Shown: piece after piece, positions 1-6,938 of the stretch
Layout of the letters: the number at the start of each line of letters is the position of its first letter
How positions within the stretch are numbered: the first letter of the stretch is position 1
Assembly: GCA_963933885.1 (NCBI GenBank)
Contig: CAWVWF010000178.1
Coordinates: 1-6,992, forward strand
Length of the DNA stretch: 6,992 nucleotides
DNA from: CAWVWF01 sp963933885
GTDB taxonomy: Bacteria > Bacteroidota > Bacteroidia > Flavobacteriales_C > GCA-002722245
Direction of reading: 5' to 3'
Notes under the pieces: generated by a model
The model's database searches: none
Seen by the model: the letters and a program-made list of their open reading frames with translations, nothing else
What the model was told of the DNA's origin: nothing
Made by a program: the position numbers and the translations under genes

Positions 1-2
1 TA

Positions 3-2072
3 GAGGAGGTGAAAGAGATTATTGAAAGTATCTCAAAAGAGAATTTAATAAAAAAACCGAAGTTGAATGCGAAGTTTAGATCTATTCTAGAACGGCAATT
101 TGATCGTTTTCAAGCACCAATTAATAACCTTTCGGAATTAGAGCAAGCGTACTTTTATAGTTATATAAGTTTTGTAGCGAAAGAGCAATGCATTTCCAAA
201 TTAGGTTCAGGAGGCTATCTCTCTAATAATGGGTTCGCTAACTTATGGTTGAGCAGTTTCGAAGAAAAAAAGGAAAGACATGAGGTGCTTTATGATCTTG
301 AAATAATTGATAATCAGGTAAATGAAGAGAAGAAAAAAATCATTTTTTTAAGAACAAACCTTAATAATTCGTTTGTTAATTTTAGAGATGGTGATATGGT
401 AGTGCTATATCCTAAAGTTGAAACGAAAGATAGTGCTACAAGTAATCAGGTTTTTAAATGTTCTATTAAACATATCTCAAAGGAAAATGTAATTGTAAGC
501 TTTAGGTACAAGCAAAGTAATACTGCATTTTTTGAAAAATACAAGACTTGGGCATTAGAAAGAGATTCTTTAGATAGTGGTTTTACTTCAATGTATAGAG
601 GTTTATACGCTTTCTTAAAGTCTTCCCAAAGTAAAAAAGATTTGCTTTTAAGTCAGCGTCAGCCGATCAAATCAGTTTCAGTTGATTACAATAATAAAGA
701 GCTCTCTGACGAAAAGAATAGGGTAATTCAAAAAGCACTTTCTGCTAAAGACTATTTCTTATTGAATGGTCCACCTGGGACTGGTAAGACATCTATATTT
801 ATAAAGGAGTTATTAAAGGAGTTGTATAAAAATAAAGAAGTAAATGTTCTCTTACTTGCTTATACAAATAGAGCTGTTGATGAACTATGTAGCGCTGTTA
901 ACGGGTCTAAATCAACAAAAAAGGGTAGCCGGAATTTTATAAGAATAGGAAATCCAATTTCTTGTTCACAAGATTACAAGGATAATTTATTATCGAACAT
1001 AATTGAAAACGAAACTGAGAAGGTTGAAAAAACAGGAGGTAAGTTTTCAAGAGAATTACTTACGGGAATTATAGGAGAACAAAATGTTTTTATTTCTACA
1101 ATGTCTTCTATTTCAGGAAAAACAGATGTATTTAAACTAAAGAACTTTGATATTGTAATCATTGACGAAGCTTCTCAGATTTTAGAACCTCAAATGCTTT
1201 CTGTACTGTCTCATGTAGATAAGTTTATATTAGTGGGAGATCATAAACAGTTACCGGCTATTGTTTTGCAGGATTCATCTAACTCAAAGGTTGATGAGTG
1301 TGCTTTGAATGAAATAGGTTTGCTTAATCGTAATAACTCTTTGTTTGAGCGTTTGTATACATTCTGTGAATCAAACAATTTGGAACATGCTTTTGATATG
1401 TTAACATATCAAGGAAGGATGCATCAAGAAATTGCGAAATTCCCCAATACCAATTTTTACAATTCAGATTTAAAGCAAGCTTACGATATTCCTAATTTGA
1501 AAGGTCAAGGGAAGTTGAAGTTGAGTAGGCAGGTTAAGGATCTTGACTTTACTTTAATGCCAAGTAATTCAATTGGTGAGCAGTTAATAAACAATAGGTT
1601 AATGTTTTTTAATTGCTCTTCTGATGTGGCTTCTAAAACGAAGTCAAGTATGTTAGAAGCTGATTTGGTCGTAGAAATTGTAAAAGAATATCAGTATTTA
1701 GAATCAAAAAAGTCTATCGGTATTATAACACCTTTTAGAAATCAAATAGCTTTGATTAAACAAAAATTGGAAGAACATAAAATTCCGAACTTCGAATCTA
1801 TAACTGTAGATACTGTAGAGCGATATCAAGGTAGTCAACGAGATATAATCATCTTGTCTTTCGCTATTAATTCCCCTTTCCAGCTAGATAGCGTGATTAA
1901 TTTAAATAATGACGGGAGTGTAGATCGTAAATTGAATGTTGCATTAACTAGAGCTAGGGAGCAGATGATTCTTGTTGGGAATCAAGCAATACTATCTTTA
2001 AATCCTTTGTATAAGAAGTTGATAGATTATGTAATTAATGAATCGAAATTGAATAAAGTATTCTCGGATTAA
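3..2072 (+). CDS. DNA2/NAM7-type superfamily 1B helicase, 5' end outside the window
   Basis: ATP-dependent DNA helicase of the DNA2/NAM7 (UPF1-like) SF1B group, probably acting in DNA repair or end processing. Numbering residues from the GTG at 9, I see a conserved pre-helicase region (FRDGDMVVLYP at 125-135, W181), a Q-motif-like Gln241, Walker A GPPGTGKT at 254-261, Walker B DEASQ at 386-390, motif III GDHKQLP at 410-416, YQGRMH at 467-472, motif V DTVERYQGSQRD at 601-612 and motif VI LNVALTRARE at 642-651. The frame is open from base 3. AGGAGG abuts the GTG with no spacing, so that GTG is an unlikely start, and the next in-frame ATG (396) would remove conserved sequence. The true start is therefore probably upstream. 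Bacteroidota relatives, as I recall them, are about 1,100 residues with an N-terminal Cas4/Dna2-like nuclease; that part is not visible here. The helicase call is firm; the nuclease fusion is inference. Confidence 0.9.
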   Translation, partial: EEVKEIIESISKENLIKKPKLNAKFRSILERQFDRFQAPINNLSELEQAYFYSYISFVAKEQCISKLGSGGYLSNNGFANLWLSSFEEKKERHEVLYDLEIIDNQVNEEKKKIIFLRTNLNNSFVNFRDGDMVVLYPKVETKDSATSNQVFKCSIKHISKENVIVSFRYKQSNTAFFEKYKTWALERDSLDSGFTSMYRGLYAFLKSSQSKKDLLLSQRQPIKSVSVDYNNKELSDEKNRVIQKALSAKDYFLLNGPPGTGKTSIFIKELLKELYKNKEVNVLLLAYTNRAVDELCSAVNGSKSTKKGSRNFIRIGNPISCSQDYKDNLLSNIIENETEKVEKTGGKFSRELLTGIIGEQNVFISTMSSISGKTDVFKLKNFDIVIIDEASQILEPQMLSVLSHVDKFILVGDHKQLPAIVLQDSSNSKVDECALNEIGLLNRNNSLFERLYTFCESNNLEHAFDMLTYQGRMHQEIAKFPNTNFYNSDLKQAYDIPNLKGQGKLKLSRQVKDLDFTLMPSNSIGEQLINNRLMFFNCSSDVASKTKSSMLEADLVVEIVKEYQYLESKKSIGIITPFRNQIALIKQKLEEHKIPNFESITVDTVERYQGSQRDIIILSFAINSPFQLDSVINLNNDGSVDRKLNVALTRAREQMILVGNQAILSLNPLYKKLIDYVINESKLNKVFSD

Positions 2073-2084
2073 TGTTTGATTAGG

Positions 2085-2130
2085 TTTTGATAATCGGCAA
2101 TGTATTCAACAAATCAATAGATTATTAAAA
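2085..2130. repeat. AT-rich inverted repeat after the helicase gene
   Basis: The arms TTTTGATAATC (2085-2095) and GATTATTAAAA (2120-2130) can pair over 11 bases with one G-U wobble, separated by 24 bases. It begins 13 bases after the helicase stop, so it could form a 3'-end hairpin on that transcript. There is no following T-run and the stem has few G-C pairs, so it is not a classical intrinsic terminator. It could instead be an operator for the downstream gene. Confidence 0.4.
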
Positions 2131-2138
2131 TAATACAT

Positions 2139-2146
2139 TAGATTTG
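2139..2146 (+). promoter_or_regulatory. Candidate Bacteroidota -7 element for the chalcone-isomerase-like gene
   Basis: TAGATTTG matches the Bacteroidota -7 consensus TAnnTTTG exactly and lies 49 bases before the ATG at 2196, implying a leader of roughly 40 bases. I see no TTG/TTTG -33 element at the usual 17-23 base distance upstream, and such octamers arise often by chance in AT-rich DNA. Confidence 0.4.
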
Positions 2147-2195
2147 GAAACTTAATTTTAAAATAGGGGGTTAAGTATAATTAACACTGACTTAT

Positions 2196-2756
2196 ATGCG
2201 TAAAATAATTTCTCTTTTCTTAGTTCTCGTAGTTTGTACATCAGCAGATGTTACAATATCTGATATTAAGTTTACAGAGAAATATACATATGAATCAGAT
2301 ACTTTTATTTTAAATGGAGCTGGGGTTAGAGAGAAGTATTATATCGACTTATACGTTTTAGGATTGTATTTAAAGAGTAAAAGTAGTGATGTAGATAAGA
2401 TACTGAATGCTAATGAACCTCAGTTGTTTAAGTTGGTTTGCGTAAGCGGGTTGATTACTTCTGAGAAGTTTAATAATGCTATGGTTAATGCATTTTACAA
2501 TGCAACTGATGGACATCCGGAAGTATACGCCGATGAAATTGAAAGATTAAAAAAAGCATTTAGTGGAACTTGGAATGAGAATGATGAATTCATTATCTAT
2601 TATACGCCTGAAAGAGGTTTAGAGCTTTATAAGAATAGTAAACTAATGGACACTATAAATTCAGGAATGGGCTTTAAATCTGCAATTATGAAAGTGTGGC
2701 TAGGTCCTGAAAGTGTTTCTGAATCTTTAAAAGAACAGATTTTAGGTAACGACTAG
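2196..2756 (+). CDS. Exported chalcone-isomerase-fold protein, function unknown
   Basis: A 186-residue protein resembling the bacterial chalcone-isomerase-like family. These are secreted, small-molecule or fatty-acid-binding-fold proteins without an established enzymatic role in bacteria. An N-terminal signal peptide is visible: basic MRK, a hydrophobic stretch at about 4-13, and a likely cleavage site after Ala17 (CTSA|DV). Cys14 sits in LVVC, but Val at -1 argues against a lipoprotein. Family hallmarks are GAGVREK at 41-47 (Arg45 aligns with the conserved arginine of the chalcone isomerase fold), LYVLGLYLK at 52-60 and the C-terminal VWLGPESV...LKEQILG at 167-184. An in-frame TAA at 2178-2180 and no other ATG between it and 2196 fix the start. 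No Shine-Dalgarno is present; AGGGGG at 2165-2170 is 25 bases away, too far. It stands alone on this strand and overlaps the oppositely oriented desulfurase gene by 15 bases. Probably periplasmic. Confidence 0.85.
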   Translation: MRKIISLFLVLVVCTSADVTISDIKFTEKYTYESDTFILNGAGVREKYYIDLYVLGLYLKSKSSDVDKILNANEPQLFKLVCVSGLITSEKFNNAMVNAFYNATDGHPEVYADEIERLKKAFSGTWNENDEFIIYYTPERGLELYKNSKLMDTINSGMGFKSAIMKVWLGPESVSESLKEQILGND

Positions 2757-3869
2757 TTTTTCAATCACCTTAACTGTAGTTTCTAATTCTTCAATCGTAT
2801 TCATTTTTGAAAAAGAAAACCTTATTGCGGGTTGATCCATCGATACTCCAATTGCTTTCAATACATGAGATCCTAGGTTACTTCCAGATGTACAAGCGCT
2901 TCCTCCCGAAATAGCTATTCCAGATAAATCCATATTAAACAGTAACATAGATTGATCTTTCTTCATTTTGAAAGAGATGTTTAAGATTGCAGGAGAAGCA
3001 TTTTCAATAGATCCGTTAATTGAATAGTCCAGTTTTGAAGCATTCAGTAATTCTATGAATTTTTGTTTTAGATTAGAAACATATTCAAACTTGTTAGCCC
3101 TATTGGAGTTAGAATCTAAAAAGGCTTTTTCAAGTCCTAAAATACTATGGATGTTTTCTGTTCCTGGTCTGAATCCCCTTTCTTGCGTCCCACCAAATGT
3201 TAATGGATGAACAGCTGTCCCTTGTTTTATATAGATGAAACCTGCGCCTTTTGGTCCATGGAATTTATGAGCACTACAAGCAATGAAATCAATGTCTAAT
3301 GCCTTAACATCAATATTATAATAGCCTAAGCTTTGCACTGTGTCTGAATGAAACAATGCTTTGTTTGATTTGCAAACTTTAGCAACTTGATCAATGTTTA
3401 ACACAGTTCCAGTCTCATTGTTAACATGCATTAAACTCACCAACGTTTTAATATCGCTAGATAGTAATTCAGAAAGATGTACGATATCAATCGAACCATC
3501 TTTATTTAGGTTCACATAATCAACTTGAATATCCTTATTGTTCTTTAGAAAGTCAATTGTGTTTAAAACTGCATGATGTTCGATCTTAGATGTTATAATT
3601 CTTTTAACGTCTAAATTGTAGACTGATGTCTGTAAGGCTAAATTATCAGCCTCAGTACCTCCAGAAGTGAAGAAGATCTCTGCAGGCAATGCATTAATTA
3701 CCTTTGCAATATTCTTCCTTGCCATTTCAAGCTTCGCTTTTGCTATTCTTCCAAAGGAATGAATAGAAGAAGGATTTCCTGAAATAGTTAACATAGACTG
3801 ATGCATTACATCAATAACTTCTGGAGCTAATGGAGTAGTGGCAGCATTGTCTAAATATATATTCCCCAT
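2742..3869 (-). CDS. Cysteine desulfurase, NifS/IscS class (PLP-dependent)
   Basis: Converts L-cysteine to alanine and passes the sulfur as a persulfide to acceptors for Fe-S clusters or tRNA thiolation; cytoplasmic, class V aminotransferase fold. The 375 residues start MGNIYLDNAATTPL, the usual N-terminus of the family. PLP-site residues are His98, Asn151 (HVNNETGT), Asp176 and Gln179, and the Schiff-base Lys202 in SAHKFHGPKG. The catalytic Cys326 lies in SGGSACTSGS, a group I (NifS/IscS) loop. FGGTQERGFRPGTEN is at 225-239. A longer reading from 3956 would add 29 unrelated residues and overlap the upstream mutase, so I chose the ATG at 3867-3869, 16 bases after the mutase stop. At 375 residues it is shorter than E. 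coli IscS (404), matching the short NifS-like enzymes such as those paired with MnmA. The exact pathway is inference; no iscU, suf or mnmA gene is in view. Confidence 0.95.
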   Translation of the reverse strand: MGNIYLDNAATTPLAPEVIDVMHQSMLTISGNPSSIHSFGRIAKAKLEMARKNIAKVINALPAEIFFTSGGTEADNLALQTSVYNLDVKRIITSKIEHHAVLNTIDFLKNNKDIQVDYVNLNKDGSIDIVHLSELLSSDIKTLVSLMHVNNETGTVLNIDQVAKVCKSNKALFHSDTVQSLGYYNIDVKALDIDFIACSAHKFHGPKGAGFIYIKQGTAVHPLTFGGTQERGFRPGTENIHSILGLEKAFLDSNSNRANKFEYVSNLKQKFIELLNASKLDYSINGSIENASPAILNISFKMKKDQSMLLFNMDLSGIAISGGSACTSGSNLGSHVLKAIGVSMDQPAIRFSFSKMNTIEELETTVKVIEKLVVT

Positions 3870-3885
3870 AATAGGAAAGAAAGAT

Positions 3886-5271
3886 TTACTTAATGATTTC
3901 TTTGATGTCCGAAATGATATTCTGAGCAAGTTGTTCCGCTTTCGCTTCATCAGCACTTTCAGAATAGATACGAATTATTGGTTCTGTGTTAGACTTTCTA
4001 AGGTGTACCCATTCTTTATCGAAATCTATTTTTACACCATCGAGTGTATTAACATTTTCGTGAGCGTATTTTTCTTCGATTTTCGCTAAGATTAAATCAA
4101 CATCAATTTCTGGTGTCAATTGAATTTTGTTCTTAGAAATATGGTATTGAGGGTAACTATCTTTAAGCTCTCTACAAGAAACCTTCTTGTTTGCTAAGTG
4201 TGTTAAAAATAAAGCGATACCGATTAATGCATCTCTACCATAGTGCAGTTCAGGGAAGATAACACCTCCGTTTCCTTCACCACCGATAACTGCATTTTCG
4301 GCTTTCATTTTATCTACAACATTAACTTCTCCGACTGCAGCGGGGAAGTAATCTCCACCTGCCGTTTCAGTAACGTCTCTAAGTGCTCTAGTTGAAGAAA
4401 GGTTTGATACTGTATTTCCTCCTTTAACAGAAAGAACATAATCAGCAACAGCAACAAGTGTATATTCTTCGCCGAACATGCTTCCATCTTCACAAACCAT
4501 TGCTAGTCTATCAACATCAGGATCTACAACAATACCTAAGTCGGCTTTGTTTTCAATAACTGTTTTAGAAATTTCCACTAAATTTTCAGGAAGTGGTTCT
4601 GGATTGTGTGGGAAGTGACCAGTTGGTTCACAGAATAATTCATAAATTGTTTCAACACCAAGTGCTCTTAACAATTGAGGGATTACTATTCCTCCTGTAG
4701 AGTTTACAGCATCAACAGCAATTTTGAAATTTGCATTTTTAATTGCTTCAACATCTACAAGTTCATTTTTTAATATTTCTTCGATATGAACATCGAAGTA
4801 TGTATCGTTTTCAGTAACAGTACCTAAATCATCTACATCAGCATAATTAAAGTCTTCTGCTTCAGCAATACTTAACAATTTAGAACCGTCTTCACCTGAA
4901 ATGAATTCTCCTTTTTCGTTTAATAACTTTAATGCATTCCATTGTTTTGGATTGTGAGATGCAGTTAAAATTATTCCTCCATTTGCATTTTCTTTTGGAA
5001 CTGCAATTTCTACAGTAGGAGTAGTAGATAAACCAAGGTTTACTACATCAATTCCTAATCCTTGCAAAGTAGCAATTACTAAGTTTTCCACCATTAATCC
5101 AGATATACGAGCATCTCTACCAACAACAATCTTGATTTGTCCTGTAGATCTTGCTTTTATCCATTCTCCGTAAGCACTAGTGAATTTCACAACGTCAAGT
5201 GGACTAAGACCTTCTCCTGGTCTTCCTCCGATTGTTCCTCTAATTCCTGAAATAGATTTTATTAACGTCAT
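3886..5271 (-). CDS. glmM: Phosphoglucosamine mutase (GlmM-like alpha-D-phosphohexomutase)
   Basis: Probably interconverts glucosamine-6-phosphate and glucosamine-1-phosphate, the step feeding UDP-GlcNAc for peptidoglycan and LPS; cytoplasmic. All four family signatures are in place in 461 residues: phosphoserine loop TASHNP at 103-108 (Ser105), metal loop DPDVDR at 250-255, sugar loop GEGNGG at 331-336, and phosphate-binding RKSNTEPIIR at 425-434. The N-terminal SISGIRGTIGG at 6-16 is also typical. The start is bounded by an in-frame stop 12 bases upstream (5281-5283); no Shine-Dalgarno is seen. Enteric GlmM has Ser-Gly-His in the sugar loop; the Asn-Gly-Gly form recalls archaeal and Bacteroidota mutases, some of which also use glucose or mannose phosphates. 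Phosphomannomutase/phosphoglucomutase activity is therefore a real alternative. It is the first gene of a leftward pair with the desulfurase and is divergent from the TPR gene. Confidence 0.88.
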   Translation of the reverse strand: MTLIKSISGIRGTIGGRPGEGLSPLDVVKFTSAYGEWIKARSTGQIKIVVGRDARISGLMVENLVIATLQGLGIDVVNLGLSTTPTVEIAVPKENANGGIILTASHNPKQWNALKLLNEKGEFISGEDGSKLLSIAEAEDFNYADVDDLGTVTENDTYFDVHIEEILKNELVDVEAIKNANFKIAVDAVNSTGGIVIPQLLRALGVETIYELFCEPTGHFPHNPEPLPENLVEISKTVIENKADLGIVVDPDVDRLAMVCEDGSMFGEEYTLVAVADYVLSVKGGNTVSNLSSTRALRDVTETAGGDYFPAAVGEVNVVDKMKAENAVIGGEGNGGVIFPELHYGRDALIGIALFLTHLANKKVSCRELKDSYPQYHISKNKIQLTPEIDVDLILAKIEEKYAHENVNTLDGVKIDFDKEWVHLRKSNTEPIIRIYSESADEAKAEQLAQNIISDIKEIIK

Positions 5272-5345
5272 TGGGTCGTTTTAATGGTTCTTTTAATAAT
5301 AGCTAAGACCAAAATACAGAATATTCGTCTTACTTTTTAATGACT

Positions 5346-5370
5346 TTATTAACATATAAACTTATTAACA
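5346..5370. repeat. Direct repeat of TTATTAACA, 16-base period
   Basis: Two exact 9-base copies lie at 5346-5354 and 5362-5370, starting 16 bases apart and so on roughly the same side to one and a half helical turns. The second copy overlaps the left arm of the inverted repeat AACAC-GTAAG-GTGTT (5367-5381). It could be a regulator site between the two divergent promoters, or chance in AT-rich DNA. Confidence 0.3.
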
Positions 5371-5451
5371 CGTAAGGTGTTGTTTATCAGTTTTTTGTGT
5401 TGTAAATTGAATTTTAAACTTTATTCTGTGAAAAAGAATCTTGTTAAGATC

Positions 5452-5482
5452 TTGCTCGTTCAGTTTTATTTAAACAGATTTG
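5452..5482 (+). promoter_or_regulatory. Candidate promoter for the TPR gene
   Basis: TTG at 5452-5454 and CAGATTTG at 5475-5482 are separated by 20 bases. This fits the flavobacterial TTG-N17-23-TAnnTTTG pattern with one mismatch (C for the first T). Transcription would start only about ten bases before the ATG at 5499, a very short leader, which is tolerable in a lineage that makes little use of Shine-Dalgarno sites. Confidence 0.35.
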
Positions 5483-5498
5483 ATATACAACTAGAAAT

Positions 5499-6902
5499 AT
5501 GGATTTTTTCGAATCGCCAGAAGACGCAAACAATATTTTAAAATCAGTTTCTCGATTTGAGAAAATGGTTGAAGATCAAAATAACTATTATTTTGATAGA
5601 GAAGAGTTTCAAGATATCGTTGAGTATTACATCTCTCAAATCGAATTTGAGAAGGCTGAGATCGTTTTAGATTATGCCGTTTCTCAGCATCCAACAAATC
5701 CCGATGTTAAGATTTTACAAGCCCAGGTTTTAATTGGTTTAATGAAATATAAACCAGCTTTGAAGCTGTTGAAAGAACTCGAAATAATTGAATCAAATAA
5801 TTCTGAAATTCAATTAATGAAAGGAGCTGTTTATAGCAAAATGAAAATTTCTGACAAAGCTATTGAATGCTATAAAGAGAGTTTGATTGGTTATGAATTT
5901 AAAGATGACGTGTATTATCTTATTGCAGTTGAGCATCAGCGTAATATGGAATATAAAAAAGCGATTAAGTATTACAAACTTGCGCTTAAAGAAAACGCTG
6001 AAAATGAACCTGCGTTGTATGAGTTGAATATGTGTTTCGATTGTTTAGCTGATGTTGCAGGAGCTGAAAAGTTTTATATTAATTTCTTGGACGAACAACC
6101 ATATTCTGAAACTGCTTGGTTTAATTTAGCAGGTGTTTATTGTCGTACAGAAAAATGGGATTTAGCAGTTGATGCATACGATTTTGCAATCGCTATTAAT
6201 CCAGTATTTGGATCGGCATATTTTAACAAGGCAAACGCTTTAGCAAGTAATGAAAAGTACGATGAAGCAATAGCTGTTTATAAAGAAACATATGAACATG
6301 AATCTCCAAGTTTTATAACTTTTTGTTATATCGGAGAGTGTTATGAAAGATCTCAGAGATATGAAAAATCTTTAGATTATTATGAACGTGCTATTAAAGA
6401 TAAGAGTGATCACGGTGACGCTTGGCTAGGTAAAGCAATCAGTTTGGATGCTTTAGGTAGAAGAGAGGATTCTTACAAAGCAATTCAAAGAGCTTTAGAA
6501 TTTGGAGGCGATGAGCCTGACTATTGGTATACTTCAAGTGAGATTGAGGAAAAGCTAGGATATATTGATGATTCCATTACTTCAATGAGGAATGCGATTG
6601 TTTTAGATGAATCTGATCCAAGCTTGAGATTAGACTTTTTATTACTTGTAGAAAGACACCTAGAAGCTGATCTTATAAAGAATGCTATTGATGATTCTAT
6701 TTTAGCGTTTCCTAATAATACTAAGATCATGTGTTTTAAAACAGCTTATTTGCTTAAGATTGGTGTGTTCTCATTAGCATATGAAACTTTCGAATTAGTT
6801 CTATCTATTAATTTCGAATCACATACTGAAGTTTTTAAGTTTTATGAAAACGCTAAAAACAACCAAAACCTATTAGAATTAATCGATTTATATCGCGATT
6901 AA
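5499..6902 (+). CDS. Tetratricopeptide-repeat (TPR) protein
   Basis: A 467-residue protein made almost entirely of TPR helix pairs, about eleven or twelve units of 34 residues from near residue 33 to 440. The best-formed units are at about 137-169 (EYKKAIKYYKLALKENAEN), 204-237 (AWFNLAGVYCR, then WDLAVDAYDFAIAINP), 238-271 (AYFNKANALAS, then YDEAIAVYKE), 272-305 and 306-339. TPR solenoids bind partner proteins; no catalytic domain is seen. The N-terminus MDFFESPEDANNIL has no signal peptide and no membrane segment is apparent, so it is probably a cytoplasmic scaffold. An in-frame TGA at 5481-5483 leaves the ATG at 5499 as the only good start. The gene is divergent from glmM and is followed after 36 bases by a rhodanese-like gene on the same strand. 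The specific role is unknown to me. Confidence 0.9.
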   Translation: MDFFESPEDANNILKSVSRFEKMVEDQNNYYFDREEFQDIVEYYISQIEFEKAEIVLDYAVSQHPTNPDVKILQAQVLIGLMKYKPALKLLKELEIIESNNSEIQLMKGAVYSKMKISDKAIECYKESLIGYEFKDDVYYLIAVEHQRNMEYKKAIKYYKLALKENAENEPALYELNMCFDCLADVAGAEKFYINFLDEQPYSETAWFNLAGVYCRTEKWDLAVDAYDFAIAINPVFGSAYFNKANALASNEKYDEAIAVYKETYEHESPSFITFCYIGECYERSQRYEKSLDYYERAIKDKSDHGDAWLGKAISLDALGRREDSYKAIQRALEFGGDEPDYWYTSSEIEEKLGYIDDSITSMRNAIVLDESDPSLRLDFLLLVERHLEADLIKNAIDDSILAFPNNTKIMCFKTAYLLKIGVFSLAYETFELVLSINFESHTEVFKFYENAKNNQNLLELIDLYRD

Positions 6903-6906
6903 TCAT

Positions 6907-6914
6907 TATTTTTG
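6907..6914 (+). promoter_or_regulatory. Candidate -7 element before the rhodanese-like gene
   Basis: TATTTTTG matches TAnnTTTG exactly and lies 25 bases before the ATG at 6939, in the gap after the TPR gene. No TTG -33 element occurs at 17-23 bases upstream. It may give the last gene its own start, or the gene may simply be read through from the TPR promoter. Confidence 0.3.
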
Positions 6915-6938
6915 AATCGGAAATAAAACAAAACTATC

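Larger units (their letters stand above)
5272..5498. other. Divergent intergenic region between glmM and the TPR gene
   Basis: These 227 bases must hold the promoters of both the leftward glmM pair and the rightward TPR gene. They are strongly AT-rich with no supported gene. Visible structures are a direct repeat of TTATTAACA (5346-5354 and 5362-5370, 16-base period), a small inverted repeat AACAC/GTGTT at 5367-5381, and a candidate rightward promoter near 5452-5482. For the leftward genes the nearest promoter-like string is TATTTTGG on the - strand (5316 to 5309), one base short of the TAnnTTTG spacing, so I do not call it. Confidence 0.6.

Noticed and set aside
974..1162. A 62-codon open frame on the - strand
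   Set aside because: It is antisense inside the conserved helicase core; no promoter or family resemblance.
2165..2170. AGGGGG as a ribosome-binding site for the CHI-like gene
   Set aside because: It is 25 bases from the ATG, an in-frame stop lies between, and no alternative start codon sits at a suitable distance.
1..2756. Helicase plus small exported protein as a defence or mobile cassette
   Set aside because: DNA2/NAM7 helicases occur in some defence systems, but here there is a 123-base gap with a separate candidate promoter, the neighbour is a CHI-fold periplasmic protein, and there is no integrase, repeat boundary or other effector in view.
3870..3956. An N-terminal extension of the cysteine desulfurase starting at an ATG at 3956
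   Set aside because: It adds 29 basic residues not seen in the family, would overlap the end of the mutase gene by 71 bases, and the family N-terminus (MGNIYLDNAATTP) begins exactly at the ATG at 3869.
3838..4089. An 83-codon open frame on the + strand
   Set aside because: It lies antisense across the mutase/desulfurase junction, is rich in Phe and Ile as expected of an AT-rich shadow frame, and matches nothing I recognise.
5309..5316. TATTTTGG on the - strand as the glmM promoter
   Set aside because: It is one base short of the TAnnTTTG spacing and no TTG -33 element is found 17-23 bases upstream.
5491..5697. A 68-codon open frame on the - strand
   Set aside because: It is antisense to the N-terminal part of the TPR gene and has no recognisable features.
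6521..6730. A 69-codon open frame on the - strand
   Set aside because: It is antisense to the TPR repeats; the Ser-rich translation is typical of a shadow frame.
5907..6818. Tandem repeats in the TPR gene as a DNA-level repeat array
   Set aside because: The periodicity is at the protein level (34-residue helix pairs); the DNA copies are too diverged to be a recent tandem duplication.
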